DNA from: Haloplanus rubicundus | GTDB taxonomy: Archaea > Halobacteriota > Halobacteria > Halobacteriales > Haloferacaceae | Direction: 5' to 3' | NCBI RefSeq assembly: GCF_003342675.1 | Contig: NZ_CP031148.1 | Coordinates: 1,674,001-1,738,000, forward strand | DNA length: 64,000 nucleotides | Part shown: one piece after another, positions 17,218-27,714 of the stretch | How positions within the stretch are numbered: the stretch's first letter is position 1 | How the letters are laid out: the number at the start of each line of letters is the position of its first letter | Notes under the pieces: generated by a model | What the model saw: the letters and a program-made list of their open reading frames with translations, nothing else | What the model was told of the DNA's origin: nothing | Databases searched by the model: none | Position numbers and translations under genes: made by a program

Positions 17218-18105
17218 ATGGGTGACCGAGACGAGGACGCCGACGCCGCAGACGTCTCGCCAGGGTCGCCGGTGCTGGAGGCGCTTCTGGAGAACGAACG
17301 GCGCCGCCGCCACCTGGGGAAGCGACTGGACGCCGCGGGCGACCGGGTCGAGACGACGCTCCTCGGGGACATCGTTCGCCATGGTCCGGTGCTGGAGGCG
17401 CTCCGGGAGGGGCCGCTGGACCGTCGGGAGATAGAGGCGCGTCTCGACGTCTCCCGCGCCACGAGCCACCGGCTGACGCAGTGGCTCGACCAGCGAGGGT
17501 ACGTGGAGAAAGTCGACGGGCGCTTCCGGCTGACCGGGCGCGGCGAGGCAGTCGCCGACGAAGTGCTTCGGTTCGAGGCGAACGTCCGCACTGTCGAGCG
17601 CCTCGCGCCGCTCTTGGACCGCATCTGCGACGACCATCTGGAGTTCGTCGTCGAACCGTTCGTTGGCGCGACGGTGACCGTCGCGGAGCCGGACGACCCG
17701 TACCGACCGGTCGAACGGTTCCTCTCGTTGCTCCGGGAGTCGGGAACGTTCCGCGGTTTCAACACGACGCCGATGGTCCCGCCGGTCCTCGGCGAGTTCC
17801 ACCGGCGTCTATTCGAGGGCGTCGACGCCGAACTCGTCTACCTCCCGCGGACCGTCGAGAAACTCGTCGAGACGTATCCCGAGCGCGCGACGGCGGCCGT
17901 CGAGCGTGGGCATCTGACTCTGCGGACGCGGGGAGCGTTCCCCTACGGTCTCGCCATCTTCGACGGCCGGGTCGGTATCGGCGGCTACGACGAGGAGACG
18001 GGGCTGTTGACGGTGTTCGTGGATACGGATTCGCCCATCGCACGGGAGTGGGCAGAACGGGTCTTCGCGTCGGTGCGTGCGGATTCGAAGCCGATAGATC
18101 AGTAG
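17218..18105 (+). CDS. Winged-helix transcriptional regulator with FilR1-type domain
   Basis: A 295-residue regulator. After a disordered acidic start, residues about 55-105 form a winged helix (LDRREIEARLDVSRATSHRL recognition region, followed by LDQRGYVEKVDGRFRLT). The C-terminal two thirds, with FRGFNTTPMVPPVLGEFHRR and YGLAIFDGRVGIGGYDEETG, resemble the FilR1/DUF1724 sensory domain of haloarchaeal and methanogen regulators. A ligand is unknown. ATG 17218 follows the tandem palindromes by 49 bases, which suggests that it binds there and controls itself and the FAD oxidase. Its last seven bases overlap the convergent korB gene. Confidence 0.87.
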   Translation: MGDRDEDADAADVSPGSPVLEALLENERRRRHLGKRLDAAGDRVETTLLGDIVRHGPVLEALREGPLDRREIEARLDVSRATSHRLTQWLDQRGYVEKVDGRFRLTGRGEAVADEVLRFEANVRTVERLAPLLDRICDDHLEFVVEPFVGATVTVAEPDDPYRPVERFLSLLRESGTFRGFNTTPMVPPVLGEFHRRLFEGVDAELVYLPRTVEKLVETYPERATAAVERGHLTLRTRGAFPYGLAIFDGRVGIGGYDEETGLLTVFVDTDSPIAREWAERVFASVRADSKPIDQ

Positions 18106-18962
18106 AACTCGCGCACCAGATCCATCGCGTCCTCGGGTGCGCCGTCGGGGATGTCCGACATGTCGGCGTCGACGCCGTGGCTCTCCTCGTAGGGCACCGA
18201 GTCCTCGTCCCGGTAGAGGACGCCCTGATACTCCGATCCGGGGTCGAGGATGCGCGACCGGGCGTCCTCGTAGTCCGTCGGGTCGTGGTCCGTGTCCTGC
18301 AGGTCGACGATGTGGTCGCGGAAGTAGTCGTAGGTGTCCACGTCGTTGAACGTCACGCAGGGGGAGAACACGTTGACGAAGCCGAAGCCGTCGTGTTCGA
18401 CCGCCTGCTTGACGATTTCGGCGTGGCGCTGGGCGTCCGTCGAGAACGACTGCGCGATGAAGGTGCCGCTGGCGGCGAAGGCGAGGGCGAGGGGGTTGAC
18501 CGGGGGCTGTTGTGGCCCCTCGGGCGTCGTCGACGTCTCGAAGTCCTCGCGGCTGGTCGGCGAGGCCTGGCCCTTCGTCAGCCCGTAGATGCGGTTGTCC
18601 ATGACGACGTAGGTCATGTCGACGTTGCGGCGGACGGCGTGGACGAAGTGGCCGGCGCCGATGGAGTAGCCGTCACCGTCGCCACCCGCGACCATCACCT
18701 CGATGTCGGGGTTGGCGAGTTTGACGCCGGCGCCGACCGGAAGCGCGCGCCCGTGGACGCCGTGGATGGCGTAGGAACGCATGTACGTCCCGATCTTGCC
18801 GGAACAGCCGATACCGGCGACGACGAACGTCTCGTCGGGGCTGTTGCCGGTTTCGGCGAGGGCTTTCATCATCCCGTTCATGGTGCCGAAGTCGCCGCAT
18901 CCGGGGCACCACGTCGGCTGTGCGTCGGACTTGAAGTCGGTGAATCGAACGTCTGAGCTCAT
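18099..18962 (-). CDS. korB: 2-oxoacid:ferredoxin oxidoreductase, beta subunit (2-oxoglutarate type)
   Basis: A 287-residue thiamine-pyrophosphate subunit. The iron-sulfur ligands C19 and C22 (TWCPGCGDFG), C53 (GIGCSG) and a late cysteine in FSPCVTFN are present, with the TPP/Mg motif GGDGDGYS at about 93-100 and its partner asparagine in VMDNRIYGLTKGQ. With KorA it converts a 2-oxoacid plus CoA to acyl-CoA and CO2, reducing ferredoxin; haloarchaea use this in place of the 2-oxoglutarate dehydrogenase complex. Its ATG overlaps the korA stop by four bases, so the two are translationally coupled. The choice of 2-oxoglutarate over pyruvate rests on resemblance to haloarchaeal KorAB and is not proven here. 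Confidence 0.93.
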   Translation of the reverse strand: MSSDVRFTDFKSDAQPTWCPGCGDFGTMNGMMKALAETGNSPDETFVVAGIGCSGKIGTYMRSYAIHGVHGRALPVGAGVKLANPDIEVMVAGGDGDGYSIGAGHFVHAVRRNVDMTYVVMDNRIYGLTKGQASPTSREDFETSTTPEGPQQPPVNPLALAFAASGTFIAQSFSTDAQRHAEIVKQAVEHDGFGFVNVFSPCVTFNDVDTYDYFRDHIVDLQDTDHDPTDYEDARSRILDPGSEYQGVLYRDEDSVPYEESHGVDADMSDIPDGAPEDAMDLVREFY

Positions 18963-20734
18963 GTCGTGGCCTCCTCCGTTTCGCCGCCGTCGTCCGCCAG
19001 GGTCGCGGCGATCCGCTCGGCGAGTTCGTCCGCCTTGTAGCGGACGCCGTCGTACTTGTTCAGCCGTTTCACGCGCGTCAGCGCGTCGTGTTCGATCAGG
19101 TCGGCGAACTGTCCCGTCGCGTTACACTCGACGACGACCGTCTCCTCGGCGTCCTCGATGACTTCGGTCAGGTCCGGCCGGGGGAAGACGTAGGGCACCG
19201 AGAGGAAACGCACGTCGATGCCCTCCTCCTTGAGAAAGTCCATGGCCTCGACCATGGCGCCCTCGTTCGACCCCCACGAGATCACGAGCGTCTCGGCGTC
19301 GGGGTCGCCGAACTCTCGGGCTTCGAACGGCTCGCGCTCCTTCGCCGTCTCGACCTTTCGGGACCGCTTGTCGACCTGCTTGATCCGCATCCCGGTCTCC
19401 TCGGTCCGGCGCCCGAGTTCGTCGTGTTCGAGGCCGGTGGACATGTGAACGCCGCCCTCGGTCCCCGGGAAGGTGCGCGGACTGACGCCGTCGTCGGTGA
19501 TGGCGTGGGGCTTGAACCGGCCCTGCTCGTCCTGCCACTCGCCCACCGTCTCCTCGTCGACGACCTTGCCGCGGTCGATTTCGACCGCGTCCATGTCGAA
19601 CTCCTCGGGCGGGTAGGTCTGTTCGGTGACCGCGAGCGAGAGATCCGCAGTGAGGTAGACCGGAAGCTGGTACTTCTCGGCGAGGTTGAACGCCTCGACG
19701 GTCTTGTGGAAACACTCGGCGATGGTCGTCGGCGCGAGGACGAACCGCGGCACCTCGCCGTGCCCGCCGTAGAGCATGGCGTTCAGGTCGCCCTGCTCCT
19801 GTTTGGTTGGCATCCCCGTCGAGGGGCCGGAGCGCATCACGTTACAGATGACCAGCGGCGTCTCGCTGGTGGCGACGAGGCCGAACGTCTCGGCCATGAG
19901 GTCGATCCCCGGACCGGACGTGGCGGTCATCGAGCGCGCGCCGGCGCGGGCGGCCCCGAGCGCGAGGTTGATGGCGGCGAGTTCGTCTTCCGCCTGGACG
20001 ACGTGGCCGCCGTAGCGTTCGATCCGGCCGGTGAGATACTCCATCACGTCCGTCGCGGGCGTGATGGGGTAGCCGGCGTAGAACCGACAGCCGCCGGCGA
20101 TGGCGCCCATGCCGATGGCCTCGTCGCCGTTCAGGAGGACGTAGTTCTCGTCGGTACATTCGAGGTCGTAGCCGAACTCGTAGTCGTACTCGTCGCGAAC
20201 GTAGTCCCGGCCCTTCCGGGCGGCGGCCATGTTGTTCTCGACGATGGCCGCCCCCTTGTCGCCGAAGCGTTTCTCGAGCGCGCTGTTGAGGTTCTCGATG
20301 GGGAAGTCGCTCACGGCGCAGGCGGCGCCGAGGGCGACGACGTTGCGCATGATGGCGCCGCCGGCGTCCTCGGCGAGGCTCTTCAGCGGCACGTCGAGGC
20401 CGATCATCTCCTCGGGAATCTCGACGTCCTGCATCGTGGTTCGCTCCCCGTCGTAGATGATGACGCTCCCCTCGTGAAGTTCGTCGAGGTTCTCGTCGAT
20501 GGTCCGCTGGGTGAGTGCGATGAGCACGTCCAGTCGGTCGACGACGCTCTGTACCTGTTCTACTGACGTGCGGACCTTGTAGGCCGTGTAACCGCCGCGA
20601 ATCCGTGACGCGAAGTCCTTGGAGGTGAACACGTGCCGACCGGCCCTCGAAAGCGCCTGGGCGAAGATTTTTCCCGTGGAGTCGATGCCGTCTCCGGCTT
20701 CCCCACCGATCGCCCAGTTGAAGTCCGCAGGCAT
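18959..20734 (-). CDS. korA: 2-oxoacid:ferredoxin oxidoreductase, alpha subunit (2-oxoglutarate type)
   Basis: A 591-residue fused gamma-alpha subunit. Residues 1 to about 180 are the CoA-binding gamma domain (AIGGEAGDGIDSTGKIFAQA, then SRIRGGYTAYKVR), and the remainder is the pyrimidine-binding alpha domain with GMGAIAGGCRFYAGYPITPAT and TATSGPGIDLMAETFG. The C-terminus ends with a transketolase-like domain (EETVVVECNATGQFADLI). Together with KorB it forms an alpha2beta2 enzyme in the citric-acid cycle using ferredoxin. A TATA-like CTTTTGAG on the minus strand near 20762-20770 sits at leaderless distance from ATG 20734. It is divergent from acetyl-CoA synthetase. Confidence 0.93.
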   Translation of the reverse strand: MPADFNWAIGGEAGDGIDSTGKIFAQALSRAGRHVFTSKDFASRIRGGYTAYKVRTSVEQVQSVVDRLDVLIALTQRTIDENLDELHEGSVIIYDGERTTMQDVEIPEEMIGLDVPLKSLAEDAGGAIMRNVVALGAACAVSDFPIENLNSALEKRFGDKGAAIVENNMAAARKGRDYVRDEYDYEFGYDLECTDENYVLLNGDEAIGMGAIAGGCRFYAGYPITPATDVMEYLTGRIERYGGHVVQAEDELAAINLALGAARAGARSMTATSGPGIDLMAETFGLVATSETPLVICNVMRSGPSTGMPTKQEQGDLNAMLYGGHGEVPRFVLAPTTIAECFHKTVEAFNLAEKYQLPVYLTADLSLAVTEQTYPPEEFDMDAVEIDRGKVVDEETVGEWQDEQGRFKPHAITDDGVSPRTFPGTEGGVHMSTGLEHDELGRRTEETGMRIKQVDKRSRKVETAKEREPFEAREFGDPDAETLVISWGSNEGAMVEAMDFLKEEGIDVRFLSVPYVFPRPDLTEVIEDAEETVVVECNATGQFADLIEHDALTRVKRLNKYDGVRYKADELAERIAATLADDGGETEEATT

Positions 20735-20875
20735 ACTGTGTGGGAGGTATCGCCGGACCGCTCAAAAGCCTTCTGAATGGTTCGGGTTCCCGCAAATACG
20801 GACGGTCTCGCCGTCGATCCCCGCGTCGACCGACCACGCGGCGATCAATCGGGGCGCTGTCGTCAGATGGCGTAG

Positions 20876-20883
20876 GTTTATCA
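20876..20883 (+). promoter_or_regulatory. TATA box of acs
   Basis: GTTTATCA predicts a start near 20905, giving an eight-base leader before ATG 20913. The 178-base gap to korA contains promoters for both divergent genes. Confidence 0.5.
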
Positions 20884-20912
20884 CGAATGATTGGGAATCC
20901 CTACGATGAGAC

Positions 20913-22903
<1,991 letters not shown>

Positions 22904-22907
<4 letters not shown>

Positions 22908-23032
22908 GTCGACTCGCCACCCGTTTTTTGCCGGTCGCGCCACACCGTCAGCAGTTCGTACAGGAAGACGACGGCGACGAGCGCGAGCGACCCCCAGACG
23001 AGGACGGCGAAGCCGAGCGCCGAGAGGGTCAC
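22904..23032 (-). CDS. 42-residue membrane protein, symporter small accessory subunit
   Basis: A short gene read directly from the minus strand: GTG start at 23032, stop TAG at 22904. The product is one hydrophobic helix, VTLSALGFAVLVWGSLALV continuing to VVFLYELL, followed by a positively charged tail (TVWRDRQKTGG), so an N-out, C-in single-pass protein is expected. The GTG overlaps the symporter stop codon by four bases (GTGA), a sign of translational coupling. Similar tiny proteins accompany sodium:solute symporters in archaea and bacteria. Its 3' end overlaps the last bases of acs on the other strand. Confidence 0.75.
22918..22929 (+). terminator. T6 tract after acs
   Basis: CACCCGTTTTTT begins 11 bases after the acs stop. 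Haloarchaeal terminators commonly consist of a short T run without a required hairpin. It lies inside the antisense small gene, where it encodes the Gln-Lys pair. Confidence 0.45.
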
Positions 23033-24531
23033 CGGCGGTCACCTCCGCGACCGTCGGCCAGTACGCCGTCGTCCAGCCGACGCACGTCGCGGTCCAGCTG
23101 GTCGAGGTCGTACCGCCGGTTCCCGAGCCGAGCGGTCACGACGGCCAGCCCCGTCGAGACGGCGGCCGCGCCGACGAAGGAGACGAAGTAGGAGGCAGCG
23201 GGCAGCGCCGAGAGCGGGAGGACGGCCCGCGCCGGCGGGAAGAAGGCGAGACCGACGACGAGACCGGCCGCGCTGGCCGCGGCGACGCCCCCGGACCACG
23301 CCCGCGGCGAGTAGAGGCCGTACAGGAGGGGGACGAAGGTCGCGGCGGCCAGCAGGTCCGCGAGCAGAAACAGGGTGAGGACGGAGTAGCCCTGCGCGCC
23401 GACGACGGTGGCGGCGGCGGCGACGACGACGGTCACCGCGCGCGCGGCGGCCGTGAGCCCCGCATCGGAGAGGTCGACCACCCGCGGCAGGTCGACGGTG
23501 ACGACGCTCGCGATGGCGTTGAAGAGCGTGTCGGCGCTGGAGACGACGAGGAGGACGGCGAGGACGGCGACGGCAATCACGGCCGGATCGGGCAGGACCT
23601 CGGTCACGACGAGGAAAAAGGAGACAGAGGCGTCGCCGGGCGCCTCGACGAGGCCGAGGCCGACGGCGACGGGGCCGAAGATACCGGCGAGAAAGACCAT
23701 GGGCACCACCGCCACGGCGGCGACGAGGAAGGAACGCCGGAGCGTCCCCTCGTCGCTCGCGGCGTACACCCGCTGCCACCACGCCTGATTCAGCATCTCG
23801 GCGCCGACGATGGCGACGACGACGTACGCGCCGAACTCGAGGCCGCTCGGCGCGCCAAGCGTCAGCAGTTCGGGCGCGGCGTCGACGACGGTGGCGTGGA
23901 CGGCGTCCGTCCCGCCGAGCGCGAGCAGGGTGACGACGACGCTCACGATCAGGAGCGGAAGAATGAGCGCCGTCTGGACGGTGTCGGTCACCATGCTCGC
24001 GCGCAGGCCGCCGTAGCCCGTGTAGGCGAGGACGGTGGCGCCGACGACGGCCGCCGTCTGCCAGCCGGGGACGCCAGCGATCAGGGAGAGCGCGCTCGCG
24101 ATGCCCGTGAACTCGGCGGCGAGGAAGACGAACATGTAGGCGACGCTCACGAGGAGGACGTAGCCGTACATGACCGGGCCGTAGCGGGCGTAGGCGTACT
24201 CGGTGAGGCTGTGGCCCTCGGGGAGGAGGCGTCGGATGCGCGGCCCGACGACGGCGAAGGCGGCGAGGGCGAGCGCCGACCCGGCGGCGTAGCCCGCGAC
24301 GGCCGTGATGCCGCCGAAGGCCGCCCCCGCTTCCGCGGGGCTGAACAGGATCCACGCCCCCATGCTGGAGGCGACGACCGTCGCGGTCAGCGTCCCCCCG
24401 CCCGTCGAGTTGCGGGCGGTGATGTAGTCTTCGACCGTCTCGATCCGTCCCCGCGCGTACCACGCGCCGAACGCCGCGAAGACGACGAGGACGGCGACGA
24501 GGAGGCCGAGCAACGTCGTCGTCGTCACCAC
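23029..24531 (-). CDS. Sodium:solute symporter, SSS family
   Basis: A 500-residue carrier with about thirteen membrane segments (LeuT fold). The N-terminal ARGRIETVEDYITARNSTGG loop, the TVQTALILPLL segment after MVTD, and the SSADTLFNAIASVVTVDL signature of helix nine identify the solute:sodium symporter family. The cytoplasmic tail is acidic and Arg/Asp-rich. Its cargo may be an organic acid, sugar or amino acid. The start is one of two adjacent GTG codons at 24531. A TATA-like TTATAAC on the minus strand near 24598 would give a 40-base leader; a run of 14 guanines lies further upstream. The small accessory gene overlaps its stop. Confidence 0.9.
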   Translation of the reverse strand: MVTTTTLLGLLVAVLVVFAAFGAWYARGRIETVEDYITARNSTGGGTLTATVVASSMGAWILFSPAEAGAAFGGITAVAGYAAGSALALAAFAVVGPRIRRLLPEGHSLTEYAYARYGPVMYGYVLLVSVAYMFVFLAAEFTGIASALSLIAGVPGWQTAAVVGATVLAYTGYGGLRASMVTDTVQTALILPLLIVSVVVTLLALGGTDAVHATVVDAAPELLTLGAPSGLEFGAYVVVAIVGAEMLNQAWWQRVYAASDEGTLRRSFLVAAVAVVPMVFLAGIFGPVAVGLGLVEAPGDASVSFFLVVTEVLPDPAVIAVAVLAVLLVVSSADTLFNAIASVVTVDLPRVVDLSDAGLTAAARAVTVVVAAAATVVGAQGYSVLTLFLLADLLAAATFVPLLYGLYSPRAWSGGVAAASAAGLVVGLAFFPPARAVLPLSALPAASYFVSFVGAAAVSTGLAVVTARLGNRRYDLDQLDRDVRRLDDGVLADGRGGDRR

Positions 24532-24655
24532 GACACCGCACCTCCGGTTCGTTCGTGCATGGCTGTCGGCACGCGGTCGACGGTGTAATAGTTTGTGTTA
24601 TAACTGGGTAATCGCCGGGGTGCCACGGGAGGGTATCGACTCGCGACGCGGAGAA

Positions 24656-24669
24656 GGGGGGGGGGGGGG
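24656..24669. repeat. Homopolymer of 14 G
   Basis: An uninterrupted G14 tract between the end of the GNAT gene and the symporter promoter (C14 on the coding strand of both). Nothing similar occurs elsewhere in the window. It may be slippage-prone or a length error in the assembly. Confidence 0.9.
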
Positions 24670-24678
24670 TAACGCCGA

Positions 24679-25434
24679 CTACAGGTAGCTCGCGTCCCAG
24701 CGGGTGGGCTTGCGGCGGTTCTCGCAGTCCTTGCAGACGACGCGGCCCATGGTGTCCATCGAGATGCCGAAGCCGTCGCAGTTGCCACAGAGGTAGCCGT
24801 AGCGTTCCGAGCGGTCGCGGTCGAGGTAGACGGCGTAGAACGGGCCGCTGGAGCCGCGGACGCTCTCGTCGAGGGCGACGAACACCTGTCGGCCGTCGGG
24901 GAGGGTCGCGGCCTCGGTGAGTACCTGCCGGCCGCCGGTCTCGGGGAACTTGGAGTAGAGCTTCTCGACGAACGGCTCGCCGCCGATTTCGACGGTGCGG
25001 TCGCCGATGCCTTCGAACTCCTCGCGCTCGTAGAAGCCGGCTCCGGCCTCGTTGGCTTCGAGGACGCGCCCCTCGATGCGGCCGACGCCGTGGTCCATGA
25101 GGCGGGCTTCGAGCGCGGCCAGGAGTTCGTCCCCGATGCCGCTCCCGCGGCTCCCGGGTTCGACGTGGAGCCAGTCGATTTCGCCGACCACCTCGCGCCG
25201 GTCGACGACGTAGCTCTGTGCGAACCCGACGATGTCTCCGTCGTCGTCGGCGACGAGGAACTCCGTGCTCCGGTCGTCCAAGTCGTCGGCGAGCGTCTCC
25301 TCGTCGTACCACCGCTCGACGGCCTGCGCGATGATGTCGTCCTCAAGTACGTGTCCGTACGACGCGGCGAGGGAGTCGTGGGCCACGGTCCGAATCCCGT
25401 CGATGTCCGCTGCGGTTGCCTCGCGGATGTCCAT
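24679..25434 (-). CDS. GNAT acetyltransferase with C-terminal zinc-ribbon domain
   Basis: A 251-residue two-domain protein. Residues 1 to about 160 are a GNAT fold beginning MDIREATAADIDGIRTVA, with the acetyl-CoA pyrophosphate loop VEPGSRGSGIGDELLAALE and the later EANEAGAGFYEREEF. The remaining part (about residues 165-251) has a beta-rich region (GRQVFVALDESVRGSSGPFYA) ending in CGNC and CKDC pairs, a zinc ribbon that resembles DUF5816 of haloarchaea. Such fusion may direct acetylation to a particular protein or small molecule, but no substrate can be named. ATG 25434 is chosen because it precedes the GNAT beta strand; 18 codons before it look non-coding. Faces away from the HAD gene. Confidence 0.85.
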   Translation of the reverse strand: MDIREATAADIDGIRTVAHDSLAASYGHVLEDDIIAQAVERWYDEETLADDLDDRSTEFLVADDDGDIVGFAQSYVVDRREVVGEIDWLHVEPGSRGSGIGDELLAALEARLMDHGVGRIEGRVLEANEAGAGFYEREEFEGIGDRTVEIGGEPFVEKLYSKFPETGGRQVLTEAATLPDGRQVFVALDESVRGSSGPFYAVYLDRDRSERYGYLCGNCDGFGISMDTMGRVVCKDCENRRKPTRWDASYL

Positions 25435-25519
25435 GGTGGGGAGTGTGCGGTGCCGCTCCTTAAATGGTCCCGGTGGGGATTGGCACAACTACAAGAGGCT
25501 GTCACGTGTGCCCCCGTGC

Positions 25520-26191
25520 ATGGCCGGACTCTGCTTCGACATGTACGGGACGCTCTGTGACACGAGTAGCGTGCGGACGCGCCTCGGCGAGGTGCTCGGG
25601 GTGCCCGACCGGCTCGTCGCCGCCGTCGACGAGACGTGGCGACGCAAACAGCTCCAGTACTCCTACCAGAGCGCACAGATGGACGACTACGAACCGTTCT
25701 GGGCCATCACGTCCCACGCGCTCGACTACGCGCTCGCGGCGTACGACCTCGCCCCGGACGCCGAGGCGCGTGACCGCATCCGCGACGCGTACAACCATCT
25801 GGAGCCGTTCCCGGGCGCTGTCGAGGCGCTCACCCGACTCTCCGAGGCCGGCCACGACGTGGTCGTCCTCTCGAACGGCAACCCCGCCATGCTCGAACGC
25901 CTCGCGGACAACGCGGGGCTCGCGCCCCACCTCGACGACGTGCTGAGCGCGGACGCGGTGCGGACGTTCAAACCCGACCCGGCGGTGTACGAACACGCCG
26001 CGGAGACCCTCGACCGCCCCATCGGCGACTGCCGGTTGATCTCCTCGAACGCGTGGGACGTCGCCGGCGCCGGCAACGCGGGCATGGCGACGACGTGGGT
26101 GAACCGCGCGCGTGACCCGCCCGAAGCCATCGGTGCCCGTCCGGACCGGGAAGTGACGACCCTGCCGGCCGTCGCCGACGACCTGTGCTGA
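25520..26191 (+). CDS. Haloacid dehalogenase-like hydrolase (type II)
   Basis: A 223-residue HAD phosphatase/dehalogenase. The nucleophile is the Asp in LCFDMYGTLCDTSS; note Tyr in place of the second Asp of the DxDxT phosphatase motif, which points to an L-2-haloacid dehalogenase-like chemistry over phosphatase. Motif II VVLSNGNP, motif III lysine in TFKPDPAVYEHA and motif IV SSNAWDVAGAGNAGM are all present and SSNAWD-type motif IV is characteristic of type II dehalogenases. A helical cap occupies about residues 15-90. Halogenated substrate use is unproven. It is monocistronic, divergent from the GNAT gene. Confidence 0.88.
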   Translation: MAGLCFDMYGTLCDTSSVRTRLGEVLGVPDRLVAAVDETWRRKQLQYSYQSAQMDDYEPFWAITSHALDYALAAYDLAPDAEARDRIRDAYNHLEPFPGAVEALTRLSEAGHDVVVLSNGNPAMLERLADNAGLAPHLDDVLSADAVRTFKPDPAVYEHAAETLDRPIGDCRLISSNAWDVAGAGNAGMATTWVNRARDPPEAIGARPDREVTTLPAVADDLC

Positions 26192-26238
26192 CCGCTTCCA
26201 GCCGGATTTTACACGAAAGTTACCGCAAAAACAGAAAC

Positions 26239-26250
26239 TATTATTAATAT
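26239..26250 (+). promoter_or_regulatory. TATA region of the livJ-like gene
   Basis: TATTATTAATAT is centred about 25 bases before ATG 26270, predicting a nearly leaderless transcript. It is the most AT-rich stretch in this part of the window. Confidence 0.6.
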
Positions 26251-26269
26251 TCTACCCACCCCTTTGTGC

Positions 26270-27640
26270 ATGGATAGCACTGATGGCTATTTGGATCGGC
26301 GTGACGTGATCAAGGCCGCCGGCGCTGCTGGCACCGCGGGGCTGGTCGGACTGGCCGGCTGCTCGGGTGGCGGTGGTGGCGGCGGTGGCGGCGGTGGCGG
26401 CGACTCCGACTACCCCGAACTCGGCAACTACCCCATCGAGGGCGATACGGCGACGCTCGGGTTCAACGTCCCGCAGTCCGGGCCGTACGCCTCCGAAGGG
26501 GAAGACGAACTCCGCGCGTACGAACTCGCGGTCGATCACCTGAACAACGGCGGCGGCTGGGTCGACTCCCAGTTCGACGACCTCTCCGGCGACGGCGTCC
26601 TCGGCTACCAGATCGACTCGGTGAGCGGCGACACGGCGACCGACGCCGACACCGCGCGCCAGTCCGCGTCGCGGATGATCCAGCGTGACGACGCGATCAT
26701 GGTGACCGGCGGGTCCTCTTCCGCCGTCGCCATCGCGGTGCAGGAGCTGTGCCAGCGCGAGCGGGTCATGTTCATGGCCTGTCTGACCCACTCCAACGAG
26801 ACGACCGGCGCGAACTGCGTGCGCTACGGCTTCCGGGAGATGTTCAACGCGTACATGACCGGGCAGGCGCTCGCGCCAGTCCTCCGTGAGGAGTACGGGA
26901 GCGACCTGCAGTTCTATCAGCTCTACGCCGACTACAGCTGGGGGCAGACCGTTCAGGAGTCGATGAACCAGTTCCTGACCGAGACGGCCGGCTGGGAGCA
27001 GGTCGACTCCGTCGCGACGCCGCTCGGCACCAGCGACTACTCGTCCTATCTCTCGGAGGCGGCGAACTCCGGGGCCGACGTCCTCCTGCTCGACCACTAC
27101 GGACTGGACGGGGCAACGTCGGTGAGCCAGGCGGTCGACGCCGGTCTCGACGAGGACATGGAGCTCGTCGTCCCGCTGTACAACCGCCCGATGGCCGAGG
27201 CAGCCGGCGCCGCCATCGAGGGCGTGTTCGGCACCGTCGCCTGGGACTCACAGATCGACAACACGCCGTCCCAGGAGTTCCTGCAGGTGTTCCAGGACGA
27301 GTACGACCGCATCCCATCCGGGCCGGCACAGCTCGCGTACTCCCAGACGCTCATGTACGCGGCGGCCGTCGAACGCGCCGGGACGTTCTACCCGCCCGAG
27401 GTCATCCGGCAACTGGAGGACTACGAGTACGACAACATCGGCATGGGTGCCGAGACGATGCGTGGCTGTGACCACCAGGCCCAGCGCGACGTGCCCGTCG
27501 TCCGTGGCCTCCCCGAGTCCGAACAGGCCGAAGGCCAGTACTTCGAGATCATCAACGTCACGAGTCGCGACGAACTCGGATACGCCTGCGACGCCGGTCC
27601 TGCCGCCGAATGTGAGCTCGGCGAGTACGGCGACGAGTAG
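26270..27640 (+). CDS. livJ: Branched-chain amino-acid ABC transporter, substrate-binding lipoprotein
   Basis: A 456-residue periplasmic-binding type I protein. The N-terminus has a twin-arginine signal (LDRRDVIKAAGAAG) and a lipobox ending LAGC at about residue 32, then a Gly-rich spacer of around 13 glycines, so it is exported folded and lipid-anchored. The mature domain starts with TATLGFNVPQSGPYASEGED, matching Leu/Ile/Val-binding proteins, and continues with a ligand pocket segment MVTGGSSSAVAIAVQE. Two late cysteines may pair. It has its own promoter; the permease operon begins 133 bases downstream. Ligands in this family also include urea, amides and aromatic acids, so leucine is only one possibility. 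Confidence 0.92.
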   Translation: MDSTDGYLDRRDVIKAAGAAGTAGLVGLAGCSGGGGGGGGGGGGDSDYPELGNYPIEGDTATLGFNVPQSGPYASEGEDELRAYELAVDHLNNGGGWVDSQFDDLSGDGVLGYQIDSVSGDTATDADTARQSASRMIQRDDAIMVTGGSSSAVAIAVQELCQRERVMFMACLTHSNETTGANCVRYGFREMFNAYMTGQALAPVLREEYGSDLQFYQLYADYSWGQTVQESMNQFLTETAGWEQVDSVATPLGTSDYSSYLSEAANSGADVLLLDHYGLDGATSVSQAVDAGLDEDMELVVPLYNRPMAEAAGAAIEGVFGTVAWDSQIDNTPSQEFLQVFQDEYDRIPSGPAQLAYSQTLMYAAAVERAGTFYPPEVIRQLEDYEYDNIGMGAETMRGCDHQAQRDVPVVRGLPESEQAEGQYFEIINVTSRDELGYACDAGPAAECELGEYGDE

Positions 27641-27680
27641 CGACGACCGCCCGGCGCGAGTCGGCCTCGCGCCGTAGCAC

Positions 27681-27690
27681 AAAATTATAG
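27681..27690 (+). promoter_or_regulatory. TATA box for the permease/ATPase operon
   Basis: AAAATTATAG is centred 29 bases before an ATG at 27715 that opens a 20-codon leader frame, and is 88 bases before livH. It suggests an internal promoter separate from that of livJ. Confidence 0.55.
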
Positions 27691-27714
27691 TCAATAATGC
27701 TCAACTACACGTGT

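Noticed and set aside
26365-26405. GGT/GGC simple repeat near the start of the substrate-binding protein
   Set aside because: It encodes the glycine spacer after the lipobox, a normal feature of haloarchaeal lipoproteins, so it is not a CRISPR or mobile repeat.
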